Assembly (NCBI GenBank): GCA_014360195.1
Contig: JACIXY010000001.1
Coordinates: forward strand, 398,588-462,587
Length of the DNA: 64,000 nucleotides
Origin: Bacillota bacterium
GTDB taxonomy: Bacteria; Bacillota; SHA-98; UBA4971
Direction of reading: 5' to 3'
Shown here: piece by piece, positions 42,872 through 52,160 of the stretch
Numbering within the stretch: position 1 is the first letter of the stretch
How the letters are laid out: each line of letters begins with the position of its first letter
The notes under the pieces: model-generated
Told to the model about the DNA's origin: nothing
Databases searched by the model: none
Seen by the model: the letters and a program-made list of their open reading frames with translations, nothing else
Position numbers and translations under genes: made by a program

Positions 42872-45582
42872 CCACCCCAATGCTCCAGCAGTACCGGGCC
42901 ATAAAGGCAAGATACCCCGACGCCATACTTATGTTCAGGCTGGGCGATTTCTACGAGATGTTCAACGAAGACGCCGAGATCGCGTCGCGGGTGCTCGAGA
43001 TAACCCTGACATCGCGCGAGACGGGGAAGGGCAACAGGATGCCCATGTGCGGCGTCCCGTACCACGCCGCGCAGGCCTATATCGCCCGGCTCGTGGATAG
43101 CGGTTACAAGGTCGCCGTGTGCGATCAGATGGAGATGCCGGGCCCTGGCAGGCAGATCGTGAGGCGCGAGGTCACCCGGGTCGTCACGCCTGGCACCATG
43201 ACCGATCCTGAGTTCCTGGACGCGAAGTCCAACAACTACCTCGCTGCGCTGGCCGTGCGTGGCCGCGCCATCGGCCTTGCAGTAACGGACGTGTCCACGG
43301 GGGAGTTCTCCATCACCGAGGCAGCGGGCCAGCGAGCGCAGGATGTAATCCTTGCCGAGGTGGCGAGGCTTGCGCCAAGAGAGTGCCTCATCCCGCCGGA
43401 CGCGGCGAAGGACGTCCGCCTCATGGAGGCGCTGCGCAGACTCGAAGGCATGGCGCTCACACAGTGCGACGATATCGGGGCGTCGCCGGCCGCAACGACG
43501 AGAGCGGTGGAGGAGCAGTTCGGCCCCACCGCGCTCGAGTCCTCGGGGGCGCTTGAGTACCCGGCCGGCGTTCAGGCCGCGGGGGTGGTCCTGCTTTACC
43601 TCCAGAGGACACAGATGACCTCCCTCGCGCACATGAGCGTCCTCAGAGCATACTCGTGCGGAGATGCCATGGGCCTCGACCCGGAAACCAGGCGAAGTCT
43701 GGAGATATCCGACCCCATCCGCGAGCGCCGACGGGGGCGCACTTTGCTCGACGTGCTGGACCGCACCGTTACGTCCATGGGGGCGAGACTCCTCCGAAGA
43801 TGGCTGGACAGGCCCTCGCAGGACATCGCCGAGATAGACCGGAGGCTGGACGCCGTCGAGGAGCTTACGAAGGACGTCATCGCCCGCGCCGACCTACGGC
43901 GCGCGCTCGCGGCAGTGCGCGACATGGAACGGCTCGCCACGAGGGTCTCGACGGGCACAGCGGGAGCGCGCGACCTGGTGGCGCTTGCTGAGTCTTTCGC
44001 GGCTATCCCGGATGCGCGGGAGGTCCTCGGCCGAGCGAGGTGCGAAGCCCTGCGTGAGCTTGCGGCGAGGCTCGGCGACCTTTCGGACGTGCGCGAGATC
44101 ATCGTGGACGCCATCTCTGACGACCCGCCTGCCGTCCTCACGGAGGGAGGCATAATCCGGGATGGCTACAACGAAGAGCTCGACGAGCTGCGCAGGACGA
44201 GCGCAAGGAGCCGGGAATTCCTCGCGTCACTGGAAGCGACGGAGAGAGAGCGGACTGGCATCAAGTCCTTGAAGGTCGGGTACAACCAGGTATTCGGATA
44301 CTACATAGAGGTGACTCGTCCCAACCTGCACCTCGTGCCGAAAGGGTGGGTCCGAAAGCAGACTCTCTCGGGCGCGGAGCGGTTCATTACCCCCGAGCTC
44401 AAGGAGCACGAGGCCATCATCCTGAAGGCGAAAGACCATATGTCGCGGCTGGAGTACGACCTCTTCTGCGATGTGCGGGCGCACGTGGCGCACGAGACTG
44501 CGAGGATCCAGGAGGCGGCGAGGGCGCTTGCGGAAGCCGATGTGTTCGCGAGCCTGGCTGAGGTGGCGGCATCCAGCGGTTATGTGAGGCCGACGGTGCA
44601 CGAGGGCGGGGAGCTCGAGATAGTAGGCGCCCGGCATCCGGTGGTGGAGGCGACCCTCCCCGCCGGGGCGTTCGTCCCGAACGACGTCCGGCTCGACCCG
44701 GATGACTGCCAGATCATGGTGCTCACCGGGCCGAACATGGCCGGCAAGAGCACCCTTGGCAAGTCGGTGCTCCTTATCGTTCTCATGGCGCACGTAGGGA
44801 GCTTCGTGCCGGCCGCGTCCGCGCGTATCCCGCTTACCGACAGGATCGCGGTGCGGGCTGGGTCCAGCGAGGAGATCGCCTCGGGCAAGTCCACGTTCAT
44901 GGTCGAGCTTCTCCAGACCGCAGCCATTCTGGCCCAGGCGACGGAGAGGACCCTCATCTTCATCGACGAGCTCGGGAGGGGCACGAGCACTTACGACGGG
45001 ATGGCCATCGCCCAGGCAGTCATTGAATACCTGCACAACAGGGTTGGCGCGAAGACCATATTCACGACCCACTTCCACGAGCTGACGGAGCTTGCGGACA
45101 GGCTCCCGCGCGTGAGGAACTTCCGTGTCGAAGCTGAGGAGCGGGGCAGCGAGGTCGTGTTCCTGTTCAGGCTGGTCCCGGGCGGGTGCGATAAGAGCTA
45201 CGGGATAAACGTCGCGCGGATGGCCGGCATGCCCGGCGAGGTCGTGAGGCGGGCAAGCGCGATCCTGCGGGAGCTTGAGAGACGAAGCCCGTCGAGGCCG
45301 CAGCAGATGAGCCTGCTTGCCATGCTGATGGACCCGGGCGGCGAGGAGGCTGGCGGCCAGCAGCAGACGCAAGGACAGGGACAGGGACAGGGACAGACAC
45401 AGGCACTACGACAGGGATGGGACGTTGCGGCGTGCTCTACGTACAAGGGGCGCGCGAGTTCGGTGTGCGAGGAGATCCTTACCCAGCTTCGGGCGCTCGA
45501 CATAAACAGGATGACGCCTATCGAGGCGCTCCAGAAACTCGCGGAGCTCAAGGCGAGGTCAGAGGGGAACGAGGACGCGTGA
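42868..45582 (+). CDS. mutS: DNA mismatch repair protein MutS
   Basis: MutS recognises mismatches and recruits MutL. It has 904 residues: the mismatch-binding N domain with LGDFYEMFNEDAE (Phe-x-Glu), core and clamp domains, and the ATPase with Walker A TGPNMAGKST, LIFIDELGRGTSTYDG and the TTHFHELTEL motif. Between the ATPase and the C-terminal helix pair (DINRMTPIEALQKLAEL) there is a Gln/Gly linker encoded by a GGACAG microsatellite, about residues 832-850. TTG at 42868 overlaps the miaB stop and follows GAGGTGG; ATG at 42880 is an alternative. Confidence 0.96.
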   Translation: MTTPMLQQYRAIKARYPDAILMFRLGDFYEMFNEDAEIASRVLEITLTSRETGKGNRMPMCGVPYHAAQAYIARLVDSGYKVAVCDQMEMPGPGRQIVRREVTRVVTPGTMTDPEFLDAKSNNYLAALAVRGRAIGLAVTDVSTGEFSITEAAGQRAQDVILAEVARLAPRECLIPPDAAKDVRLMEALRRLEGMALTQCDDIGASPAATTRAVEEQFGPTALESSGALEYPAGVQAAGVVLLYLQRTQMTSLAHMSVLRAYSCGDAMGLDPETRRSLEISDPIRERRRGRTLLDVLDRTVTSMGARLLRRWLDRPSQDIAEIDRRLDAVEELTKDVIARADLRRALAAVRDMERLATRVSTGTAGARDLVALAESFAAIPDAREVLGRARCEALRELAARLGDLSDVREIIVDAISDDPPAVLTEGGIIRDGYNEELDELRRTSARSREFLASLEATERERTGIKSLKVGYNQVFGYYIEVTRPNLHLVPKGWVRKQTLSGAERFITPELKEHEAIILKAKDHMSRLEYDLFCDVRAHVAHETARIQEAARALAEADVFASLAEVAASSGYVRPTVHEGGELEIVGARHPVVEATLPAGAFVPNDVRLDPDDCQIMVLTGPNMAGKSTLGKSVLLIVLMAHVGSFVPAASARIPLTDRIAVRAGSSEEIASGKSTFMVELLQTAAILAQATERTLIFIDELGRGTSTYDGMAIAQAVIEYLHNRVGAKTIFTTHFHELTELADRLPRVRNFRVEAEERGSEVVFLFRLVPGGCDKSYGINVARMAGMPGEVVRRASAILRELERRSPSRPQQMSLLAMLMDPGGEEAGGQQQTQGQGQGQGQTQALRQGWDVAACSTYKGRASSVCEEILTQLRALDINRMTPIEALQKLAELKARSEGNEDA
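45373..45396 (+). repeat. GGACAG hexanucleotide microsatellite inside mutS
   Basis: Four GGACAG units (the last grading into ACACAG) encode Gly-Gln repeats in the linker before the MutS C-terminal helices. Copy-number change would be in frame. Confidence 0.85.
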
Positions 45583-47456
45583 GCGAAAGACAGGACGAAA
45601 CCATCGTCGTCCTCGACGACGAGACCATCAATAAGATCGCCGCGGGTGAAGTGATAGAACGCCCTGCATCTGTCGTGAAGGAGCTCGTGGAGAACTCCAT
45701 CGACGCGGGAGCCTCTGCCATAACCGTTGAACTTCGCGGCGCGCCGGGCGAATTCATCAGGGTGAGCGACGATGGCTGCGGCATGAGCAGGCGCGATGCG
45801 AAAATGGCGTTTCGGAGGCACGCTACGAGCAAAATCCGCCGAGCGGCCGATCTCCAGGGTATCCTCACCATGGGTTTCAGGGGGGAAGCCCTTGCAAGTA
45901 TCGCCGCTGTCGCCCGGGTGGAGCTTGTGACGCGCCGCAGCGGGGATGCGGCGGGCACGAGAATCGTATACGAGGGCGGCACGCTCGTGCTGGAGGAGGA
46001 CGCGCCGTCACCCGTCGGCACGGCTGTGACCTGCCGCGACCTCTTCTTCAACACCCCCGCGAGACGCAAATTCCAGAGACGCCCCGCGACGGAGTTCGAC
46101 CACATTCACGACGCCGTGGCAAAGCTGGCCCTGGCGTGGCCGAAGGTGAGGTTTCGGCTGGTCCAGGGCGGGCGGGAGGTTCTACTCGCTCAGGGGGGGC
46201 AGGGCGGAGACAGGCGTGCGGCCATTGCGTCCATCTATGGCGCGGGCCTTGCAAAGGTCCTGCTTCCGATCGTGGCGGGGACGGCGCGGACGAGCATCGA
46301 GGGGTTCATATCTCCCCCCGATGTGTCCAGGGCCAGCCGCGACACCCAGTGCGTCTTCGTGAACGGAAGGCCTGTGGCGGCGCCCGCGGTAGTGCGGGCC
46401 ATCGAGAACGCATACGGCAGGAGGCTTCCCGCGGGCCGCTATCCCGCGGTCTTCCTGTGGATCTCAACCGACCCGACGTCAATCGATGTGAACGTCCACC
46501 CGGCGAAACGAGAAGTCAGGTTCTCCGCCGGTCACGAGGTGTTCCAACTGGCCGCGCAGGCGGCGGCCTCTGCCCTGCGCTCGACGGGAGCAGCGCCGGA
46601 CCTCGGCCGGAAGCTCAGGTATGCCCCAGAGACGGGTGGGGGAGCGACCGCAGGAATCGCCCGCGACAGCATGGGCGGCTACCACGCCGCGCCCCCCACC
46701 GGACTGAAGCCTGCGTGGACGGGCGGGTCAGGGGGGATCCACGGCGGTGGTCTCCACCCACCGGATGTCCAGGCCGAAGCTGGCCCCAGCCCCAGTCGAG
46801 GCGCGATCGCCCGGTTCCAACCGCGCCCTCACTCCTCCCGGCCCCAGGTGCAAAACGGGGCCCGGGTAGGCTTTGCCCCGCTGGGAGTGTTCATGGGCAC
46901 GTATATCCTCGCCACAGACGGCAACGACCTTGTGATAATCGACCAGCATGCCGCGCACGAGCGCATCCTGTATGAAGCGGTCCTCGCCGGGCTTTCGAGC
47001 AGCAAGCCCGAGGTGCAGACCCTCATCCCGACGACGCTGGAGCTATCGCCGCGCGCGGCGTCTCGCGTCCCGGCGGTCCTCGGAGAGCTTGCGAAGATCG
47101 GATTTGTGCTGGAGCCGTTCGGGCCGTCGTCGCTGCTCCTCCGGGGGGTTCCGTCTGCGCTGGGCGCTTTGCGCGGGACCTGTGATGTGACCAGGATCGT
47201 CCAGGAGTCGCTCGAGGCGTGCTGTGATGACGCGGAGGGCAGCGGGCGCGACGTCGCGGACTTGCTCGCGCGTGTCGCGGCGGAGGTCGCGTGCAGGGCT
47301 GCGGTAAAGGCCCACCACGCCCTGGAACCGCCGGAGATCGAAAGGCTCCTCGCGGATCTCGCGGGAGCGGGCGACCCGTACTCGTGCCCCCATGGGCGGC
47401 CCACCGTCCTCAGGATAAGCCGGGCAGAGCTGGAGCGGGCGTTTCGCCGGGCGTGA
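45579..47456 (+). CDS. mutL: DNA mismatch repair protein MutL
   Basis: MutL is the GHKL ATPase that links MutS to strand incision. It has 625 residues. N-terminal motifs are ENSIDAGA, DDGCGM, and GFRGEALASI. The C-terminal domain keeps the endonuclease motif DQHAAHERILYE and SCPHGRP, so this is the nicking MutL type used where MutH is absent. The linker (about 350-425) is Gly/Pro-rich. GTG at 45579 overlaps the mutS TGA. Confidence 0.95.
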   Translation: MSERQDETIVVLDDETINKIAAGEVIERPASVVKELVENSIDAGASAITVELRGAPGEFIRVSDDGCGMSRRDAKMAFRRHATSKIRRAADLQGILTMGFRGEALASIAAVARVELVTRRSGDAAGTRIVYEGGTLVLEEDAPSPVGTAVTCRDLFFNTPARRKFQRRPATEFDHIHDAVAKLALAWPKVRFRLVQGGREVLLAQGGQGGDRRAAIASIYGAGLAKVLLPIVAGTARTSIEGFISPPDVSRASRDTQCVFVNGRPVAAPAVVRAIENAYGRRLPAGRYPAVFLWISTDPTSIDVNVHPAKREVRFSAGHEVFQLAAQAAASALRSTGAAPDLGRKLRYAPETGGGATAGIARDSMGGYHAAPPTGLKPAWTGGSGGIHGGGLHPPDVQAEAGPSPSRGAIARFQPRPHSSRPQVQNGARVGFAPLGVFMGTYILATDGNDLVIIDQHAAHERILYEAVLAGLSSSKPEVQTLIPTTLELSPRAASRVPAVLGELAKIGFVLEPFGPSSLLLRGVPSALGALRGTCDVTRIVQESLEACCDDAEGSGRDVADLLARVAAEVACRAAVKAHHALEPPEIERLLADLAGAGDPYSCPHGRPTVLRISRAELERAFRRA

Positions 47457-47574
47457 GACTCGCGCCGGCCCGCGCGCGGAGACCGGAGATAGGCGCGTCC
47501 TCGGCATCGAGCGCGTGCCCGGCGCGTGAACGCAAGCCGCGGAGAACAGGCTGAAGATTTCACGAAGCCGCAGG

Positions 47575-48612
47575 ATGCAACGCCAGGTAGAGCAGGAGAG
47601 TGACGGGATTACGAAGAACCAACAGATGTCGAGATCCTCAGGTCGACGACCTGACAGGCACCGATCTCCGGACATCCTTGTGGTCATAGTAGGCCCCACG
47701 GCGGTCGGCAAGACCGACGTGTCCATCGAGGTCGCGTCCAGGCTGGGCGGAGAGATCGTGTCTTGCGACTCCATGCAGGTGTACCGCTACATGGACATCG
47801 GCACGGCCAAGCCCAGCCCTTCGGAGCGCGCGCGGGTGCCCCATCATCTGATCGACGTGGTTGACCCCAACGAAACCTTCAACGTGGCCCGATTCCAGGA
47901 ACTCGCACGGGCCGCCATCGACGACATCGCGGCCCGCGGGCGAGTTCCCCTTCTCGTGGGCGGCACCGGGCTTTACGTAAAGGCCGTCGTAGACGGCTTC
48001 CTGTTCCCGTGGGAAGGCGCCTCGCCCGAACTGCGCAGAGAGCTGGAGGAGGAGGCCGGGCTGCACGGTGCCCCGGTACTCCACGCGAGGCTCGCGGAAG
48101 TGGATCCTGTCGCTGCTCGCCGGATACACCCCAACGATGCGCGCCGTATCATCCGCGCCCTCGAGGTTCACGCCACGACCGGGCGGCCCATCTCCGAGAT
48201 GTGGCGCAGGAGCGGGGGAGGGAAGATGCGCATTGACAGACTGGTGATGATAGGGCTCGTCCGCGACAGGGAGGCCCTCTATGAGCGCATAAACCGACGA
48301 TGCGACGCCATGATCGAGCAGGGCCTTGTGGATGAGACCCGGCGCCTTCTCGAACGCGGGTATGAGCGGGCCCTCACGGCCGGGCAAGCCCTGGGCTATA
48401 AAGAAATCGTCGAGCACCTGCAGGGGAAGTGTTCGTTGGCGGACGCAGTGGAGACCATCAAGCGAAACACCAGGCGCTACGCCAAGCGGCAGCTCACGTG
48501 GTTTCGCGCCGATCCGCGGATCGAATGGGTCGACCTCGGGACGCTTTCGTCGGTGAATGAGGCAGCCACATGTGTTCTGGCGCTCATCAGAGGAAAACTC
48601 GCGGCGATGTAG
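47575..48612 (+). CDS. miaA: tRNA dimethylallyltransferase MiaA
   Basis: MiaA transfers dimethylallyl to A37 of tRNAs reading UNN codons, using DMAPP. It has 345 residues with the P-loop [11 protein letters not shown], the catalytic Asp in [32 protein letters not shown] and the C-terminal [12 protein letters not shown] and [13 protein letters not shown] motifs. Its N-terminus is about 30 residues longer than usual; ATG at 47629 would give a more normal protein, but neither start has a clear ribosome site. It is followed by hfq, the common order. Confidence 0.94.
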   Translation: MQRQVEQESDGITKNQQMSRSSGRRPDRHRSPDILVVIVGPTAVGKTDVSIEVASRLGGEIVSCDSMQVYRYMDIGTAKPSPSERARVPHHLIDVVDPNETFNVARFQELARAAIDDIAARGRVPLLVGGTGLYVKAVVDGFLFPWEGASPELRRELEEEAGLHGAPVLHARLAEVDPVAARRIHPNDARRIIRALEVHATTGRPISEMWRRSGGGKMRIDRLVMIGLVRDREALYERINRRCDAMIEQGLVDETRRLLERGYERALTAGQALGYKEIVEHLQGKCSLADAVETIKRNTRRYAKRQLTWFRADPRIEWVDLGTLSSVNEAATCVLALIRGKLAAM

Positions 48613-48652
48613 AAGGCTATCAGTACAACGCGCGGTTCTTGAGCGCGGGAGG

Positions 48653-48895
48653 ATGAATGAACACATGAGCAAGCCGTCGCCCAACCTTCAAGACGTTTTC
48701 CTGAACGCTGTCAGGCGCCAGGAGATCCCGGTCACCATATACCTCATCAACGGCTACCAGATGAAAGGCCTCGTGAAAGGCTTCGACAGCTTCACCGTGA
48801 TCCTCTCCGATGGCACGAAGCAGGATCTCATTTACAAGCACGCCATCTCCACCATCACCCCTTCACGCCCGGTGGCACTCCTTTCCCAGAGCTAG
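48653..48895 (+). CDS. hfq: RNA chaperone Hfq
   Basis: Hfq is the Sm-like hexameric RNA chaperone. It has 80 residues: the Sm1 motif with the proximal-site Gln in [29 protein letters not shown] (split at residues 11-39) and Sm2 with [10 protein letters not shown], including the Lys-His pair. ATG at 48653 sits directly after CGGGAGG, a tight spacing; the ATG at 48665 (MSKPSPN) is an alternative start 12 bp from it. It ends the miaB-mutSL-miaA-hfq run. Confidence 0.95.
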   Translation: MNEHMSKPSPNLQDVFLNAVRRQEIPVTIYLINGYQMKGLVKGFDSFTVILSDGTKQDLIYKHAISTITPSRPVALLSQS

Positions 48896-49260
48896 CGCGA
48901 GGATAACCCCAACTCGTGAACGCGATGTGATCTGGCAAACACCCCGCATGCCACTGATATCCTTCACACAATCCAACACCAGATAGCTTGCGGACAGCAA
49001 GAAATCGAATACGTTTATGCGAAACGGCTCGGACGCAAGATACCTTAGGTAGTCCCGTCTGTAGGAGGCCGCGAGGTGGGGTCCCCGACCTCCCGGCCTC
49101 CCAGTCGCCCGGCACACGCGCTTCTCCTGCCCCGCATATCATATGGGATCTGGTGGGGAGGTATTCAACCGGCCGGCACTGCCATGGGTCCACGCGCTAC
49201 CGCGTTACCGCATCGCGGCGTTGCCGTATCGCCGCGCCGGCGCCCTACGGTGGCGGCGCC
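48896..49260 (-). other. Gene-poor region, possible remnant of a minus-strand gene
   Basis: No intact gene was seen. On the minus strand about 50 residues around 48930-49070 read like real protein (YLRYLASEPFRINVFDF, SASYLVLDCVKD) in locally lower GC, but lack a credible start, ribosome site or family match. It may be the decayed end of an accessory gene, adjacent to the toxin gene. The rest is GC-rich and featureless. Confidence 0.25.
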
Positions 49261-49638
49261 CTACGGTTCAAAGAGCCGCATGATGCCGGCTCGGATCCGG
49301 TTGAGCGTGTCTTGCCGAAGGGTTCCGAGATACCCCTCGATGCGACGGACGTCGATGCTGCGCAGCTGGTCGAGAAGCGCAACCGAACTGCGAGGCAAGC
49401 CTCCCTCTCCGGGGCTGAGGCTCGGATACATGGTCGGGTTCTGGCGCGCCCATCGGCCGACTTGTGTAGTGAGAGGGACAACGATGAGGGTTGGGTAGCG
49501 CAACGTGCCGGACGGACATCCCACCACGATCACCGGTCTCTTGCCTTCCTGTTCATGTCCCTTCGGAGTATGGAAAGGAAGAGCCATGAGAAGCACGTCG
49601 CCCGCGGCAACCGTTCGCTCACCGACCACGCTCCTCAT
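49261..49638 (-). CDS. Type II toxin, MazF/PemK family endoribonuclease
   Basis: MazF/PemK toxins are ribosome-independent RNases that cleave mRNA at short sites. This 125-residue protein has the SH3-like fold pattern AAGDVLLMALPFHTP, the EGKRPVIVVGCPSG strand, LIVVPLTTQVGRWARQNP and RSSVALLDQLRSIDVRRIEGYLG. The ATG (49638) lies inside the antitoxin gene with AAAGGAG just before it; a GTG nine bases further on is better spaced. This 20-bp overlap with the upstream HTH gene is typical of a toxin-antitoxin operon. Confidence 0.85.
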   Translation of the reverse strand: MRSVVGERTVAAGDVLLMALPFHTPKGHEQEGKRPVIVVGCPSGTLRYPTLIVVPLTTQVGRWARQNPTMYPSLSPGEGGLPRSSVALLDQLRSIDVRRIEGYLGTLRQDTLNRIRAGIMRLFEP

Positions 49639-50080
49639 CTCCTTTGATAACAAGGCCCCTGCCAGGCACATAGCGCACGGGTCTCGCCTTCGGAGGGCCG
49701 CCAGGACCCCAGTCGTATGGGGGAAGAGGGCCTTCGATGCTCGCTTCCAGCCACTTGCTATCTTCTTCGGAAGGCTGCGTGTAACGCCGTTCGTCCGAAA
49801 GATTCTCACGGTTACTGTCATCCGAATACTTTCGCAGGGCTGTCTCGCGCACTGCGATAGTGGACCCCGCGTTCTCCACCGCATTCTCAAGGCCGTCAGA
49901 CCTGACGGCCCCGGATGTGTTCCGGGCGACGAACTCCGCAAGGTCGTTCTCCCGGATACGCCAGAGTTTGCCTGTTTTGACGCCTTTCAGCCTTCCCTGT
50001 CTCAACCAGTCCCGAACGGTCTTCGGACTCACCACCATCCTCTCGGCGGCCTCCTCGGGGGTGAGCAGTTTCTCGAACAT
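49619..50080 (-). CDS. Helix-turn-helix (excisionase/MerR-type) antitoxin
   Basis: A 153-residue protein. The N-terminal 55 residues form an excisionase-type winged HTH (LTPEEAAERMVVSPKTVRDWLRQGRLKGVKTGKLWRI, split at residues 6-42). The C-terminal half is charged and probably unstructured until it binds the toxin, ending in a short conserved-looking GRGLVIKGDEERGR. The start is ATG at 50080 behind GAGGAGGGG. As the first gene of the pair it likely neutralises the toxin and represses the operon through the palindromic site upstream. Confidence 0.78.
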   Translation of the reverse strand: MFEKLLTPEEAAERMVVSPKTVRDWLRQGRLKGVKTGKLWRIRENDLAEFVARNTSGAVRSDGLENAVENAGSTIAVRETALRKYSDDSNRENLSDERRYTQPSEEDSKWLEASIEGPLPPYDWGPGGPPKARPVRYVPGRGLVIKGDEERGR

Positions 50081-50191
50081 GTCGACCCCTCCTCAACAGA
50101 ACAGGGTTGTAGCCCCCGGCACCCCTCGCGGCCCCTGCGTGCGTCACAGCCTGGTGGGGCACTCCCGGGCGAGCCGCGCGCACTCAACTAT

Positions 50192-50220
50192 ACACTACCA
50201 CCTCTTGCCGTCCCTGTCAA
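50192..50220 (-). promoter_or_regulatory. Promoter of the toxin-antitoxin operon
   Basis: Read on the minus strand, a perfect TTGACA (50220-50215) is followed after 17 bp by TAGTGT (50197-50192). Transcription would start near 50185, giving a leader of about 105 nt before the antitoxin ATG. Confidence 0.5.
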
Positions 50221-50225
50221 TACCG

Positions 50226-50252
50226 CACAGTACCGCAGTATACTGTACCGTA
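50226..50252. promoter_or_regulatory. Palindromic operator-like site upstream of the toxin-antitoxin promoter
   Basis: The perfect palindrome CAGTATACTG (50236-50245) is flanked on both sides by TACCG in direct orientation, within an AT-richer patch directly upstream of the -35 hexamer. This is a plausible binding site for the HTH antitoxin. The remaining bases to spoVK (50253-50509) show no gene; a Cys/Arg-rich open frame there has no support. Confidence 0.45.
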
Positions 50253-50509
50253 CGCGCCCTCGAACCACGCTTGGGATGCTGGTTGATATGTGTGACGTGA
50301 CGAAGAGGAAACTGGCCGGGAGAGGCCCTGAGCCTGCGCACACGTGCCTCCCCACCTGCATACCATATATGGTCAAACGCCGCACCTGTGTCAGGTTCAC
50401 CGGTTCTGCGGGGCCTTTCGCGCCACAGTCTGCGAGCCGAGGCCTGCGAGAGCACAAGAGGTGCGAGACGTGCGAGAGGGGCAAGAGGTGCGGGAGGTGG
50501 TGCGAAGTC

Positions 50510-51490
50510 ATGCTCGCCTTCGACCCCAGAGACCCGAACCTGGTCCTCGCCGGCCTGGAGGAAGGGAAGCTTTCACCGGTCGAGGCCCTCGAGGTTCTGA
50601 AGCATTCGACAGAACCCGGGCAGGCAAGACCGGTCGGAGCACAGCGCGGTGCTCAAGAGTTATCATCCACCAGCGCCTGGCGCCTGAAGGAAGCCCTCGC
50701 CGAACTCGACAGCCTCATAGGACTCGACAGGGTAAAGGCCCTGGTGCGGGAGATCGTGGCTTATGTAAGGATCCAGCAGATCAGGGCGGCGCGCCAGCTC
50801 ACGTGCGAACCTCTCGTGCTTCACATGATATTCAGCGGCAACCCCGGGACAGGCAAGACCACCTGTGCGCGCCTCTTCGGCAAGATATTCCGGGAGATGG
50901 GGGTACTTGAGAAGGGGCACCTCGTTGAGAGGGAACGGGCTGACCTCGTGGGAGAGTACATCGGGCACACGGCCCAGAAGACCCGCGAGCAGATTAAGAA
51001 GGCCCTCGGCGGAATACTCTTTATCGACGAGGCTTACTCGCTGGCGCGGGGCGGCGAGAAGGACTTCGGGAAGGAAGCGATCGATACACTTGTAAAGGCG
51101 ATGGAAGATTTTCGTGATAAGTTTATCGTGATTCTGGCGGGCTACCGTGACGAGATGGCGACGTTTATCAACACAAACCCCGGCATAAGGTCGCGGTTCC
51201 CGATCCACATAGAGTTCCCCGACTACACCACCGACGAGCTCTTGCGCATCGCCGACCTGATGCTGAAGAAGAGGGATTACCGCCTTGACCTTGCCGCCCG
51301 CGCAAGGCTGGAGTTCATCTTGAGCCGAAGGGCCGGTCCGGGAAACGAGCACTCCGGGAACGCCCGGCTCGTGCGCAACATAATCGAACGCGCCGTCAGG
51401 CGCCAGGCGCTGCGCCTTGTGGAGAAGCAGAACCTTTCCCGCGAGGAGCTTATGCTCATCCGCAGGGAGGACATCACCGACGACTTCTAA
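50510..51490 (+). CDS. spoVK: Stage V sporulation protein K, AAA ATPase
   Basis: SpoVK is a CbxX/CfqX-type AAA ATPase made in the mother cell and needed for spore maturation. It has 326 residues: Walker A FSGNPGTGKTTCARLFGKIF, Walker B GGILFIDEAYSLARGG, the sensor region FIVILAGYRDEM, the Arg finger in NTNPGIRSRFP, and the AAA lid. ATG at 50510 follows GGGAGGTGG by about 10 bp. In B. subtilis it also lies near hfq; here the toxin-antitoxin pair separates them. The frame is open about 1 kb upstream, but that part is antisense to the toxin-antitoxin genes and is not translated in my view. Confidence 0.92.
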   Translation: MLAFDPRDPNLVLAGLEEGKLSPVEALEVLKHSTEPGQARPVGAQRGAQELSSTSAWRLKEALAELDSLIGLDRVKALVREIVAYVRIQQIRAARQLTCEPLVLHMIFSGNPGTGKTTCARLFGKIFREMGVLEKGHLVERERADLVGEYIGHTAQKTREQIKKALGGILFIDEAYSLARGGEKDFGKEAIDTLVKAMEDFRDKFIVILAGYRDEMATFINTNPGIRSRFPIHIEFPDYTTDELLRIADLMLKKRDYRLDLAARARLEFILSRRAGPGNEHSGNARLVRNIIERAVRRQALRLVEKQNLSREELMLIRREDITDDF

Positions 51491-51551
51491 CCACGAGAAG
51501 CGCCGAGGGCGCACAGCGCGGGACCGGCCGCCTGGGGGACGGCGTGCAGGA

Positions 51552-52160
51552 ATGAAGCGTTGTGTGGTCGTGGGCAGGCCCAATGTTGGCAAGACCCTTC
51601 TCGTCCTGAGCCTTGCCGAGTACCTCAAAGCCAGGACCGTGGACATCACGTTTTGCGACCCGTACGGGCGCAGGCAATTGAAAACCTACGCCATAGGCGC
51701 GGCCGTCCGGGACCTCGTCGGGCCACACCCTCACCAGACCAGGTGCCTCCAGTCGATCGTGGTGGGAGTCCCGGCGGGAAAGGGCCGCAGGGTCGCGGAG
51801 CTCGTGGATACCACGGGCCTGGTCGACTACATCCACGAGGACTCCCAGGTCCGGAAGGCGATGGCCCAAACGCTGGAGGCCATCCGCCCCGCTGATGTCA
51901 TCGTGCATGTGGTGGATGCGGCCGAGGCAGGACGCGGGGGATCCGGCCCTCCTGCCGGCGCCATCGACCGGCAGATCGCTGACTTCGCCGGGTCCAGAGG
52001 AGGGTATTTCATCGTGGCGAACAAGATGGACCTTCCTGACGCAGCACGAGGCCTTGCGAGGCTTCAGAGGATGTTTTCAGGCTACGCAGTGCTGCCTGTT
52101 TCGGCCGCCGCAAAAATCGGCCTTCGGGAGGTGAAGCGGCATGTCCTCCGTAATCTCTAG
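51552..52160 (+). CDS. Small Era-like GTPase of unknown function
   Basis: A 202-residue TRAFAC-class GTPase with G1 VGRPNVGKTLL at the very N-terminus, G3 DTTG (VAELVDTTGLVDYI), G4 NKMD and G5-like VSAAAK. A Gly/Pro insertion lies at about 134-141. No RNA-binding or second GTPase domain is present, unlike Era or HflX. ATG at 51552 was chosen. It follows spoVK by about 60 bp and overlaps the next membrane protein by 20 bp, so a membrane-linked or sporulation role is possible but unproven. Confidence 0.8.
   Translation: MKRCVVVGRPNVGKTLLVLSLAEYLKARTVDITFCDPYGRRQLKTYAIGAAVRDLVGPHPHQTRCLQSIVVGVPAGKGRRVAELVDTTGLVDYIHEDSQVRKAMAQTLEAIRPADVIVHVVDAAEAGRGGSGPPAGAIDRQIADFAGSRGGYFIVANKMDLPDAARGLARLQRMFSGYAVLPVSAAAKIGLREVKRHVLRNL

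Noticed and set aside
49505..50509. One-kilobase N-terminal extension of spoVK
   Set aside because: It runs antisense to the toxin-antitoxin genes and lacks any domain; the ATG at 50510 with GGGAGGTGG gives a normal 326-residue SpoVK.
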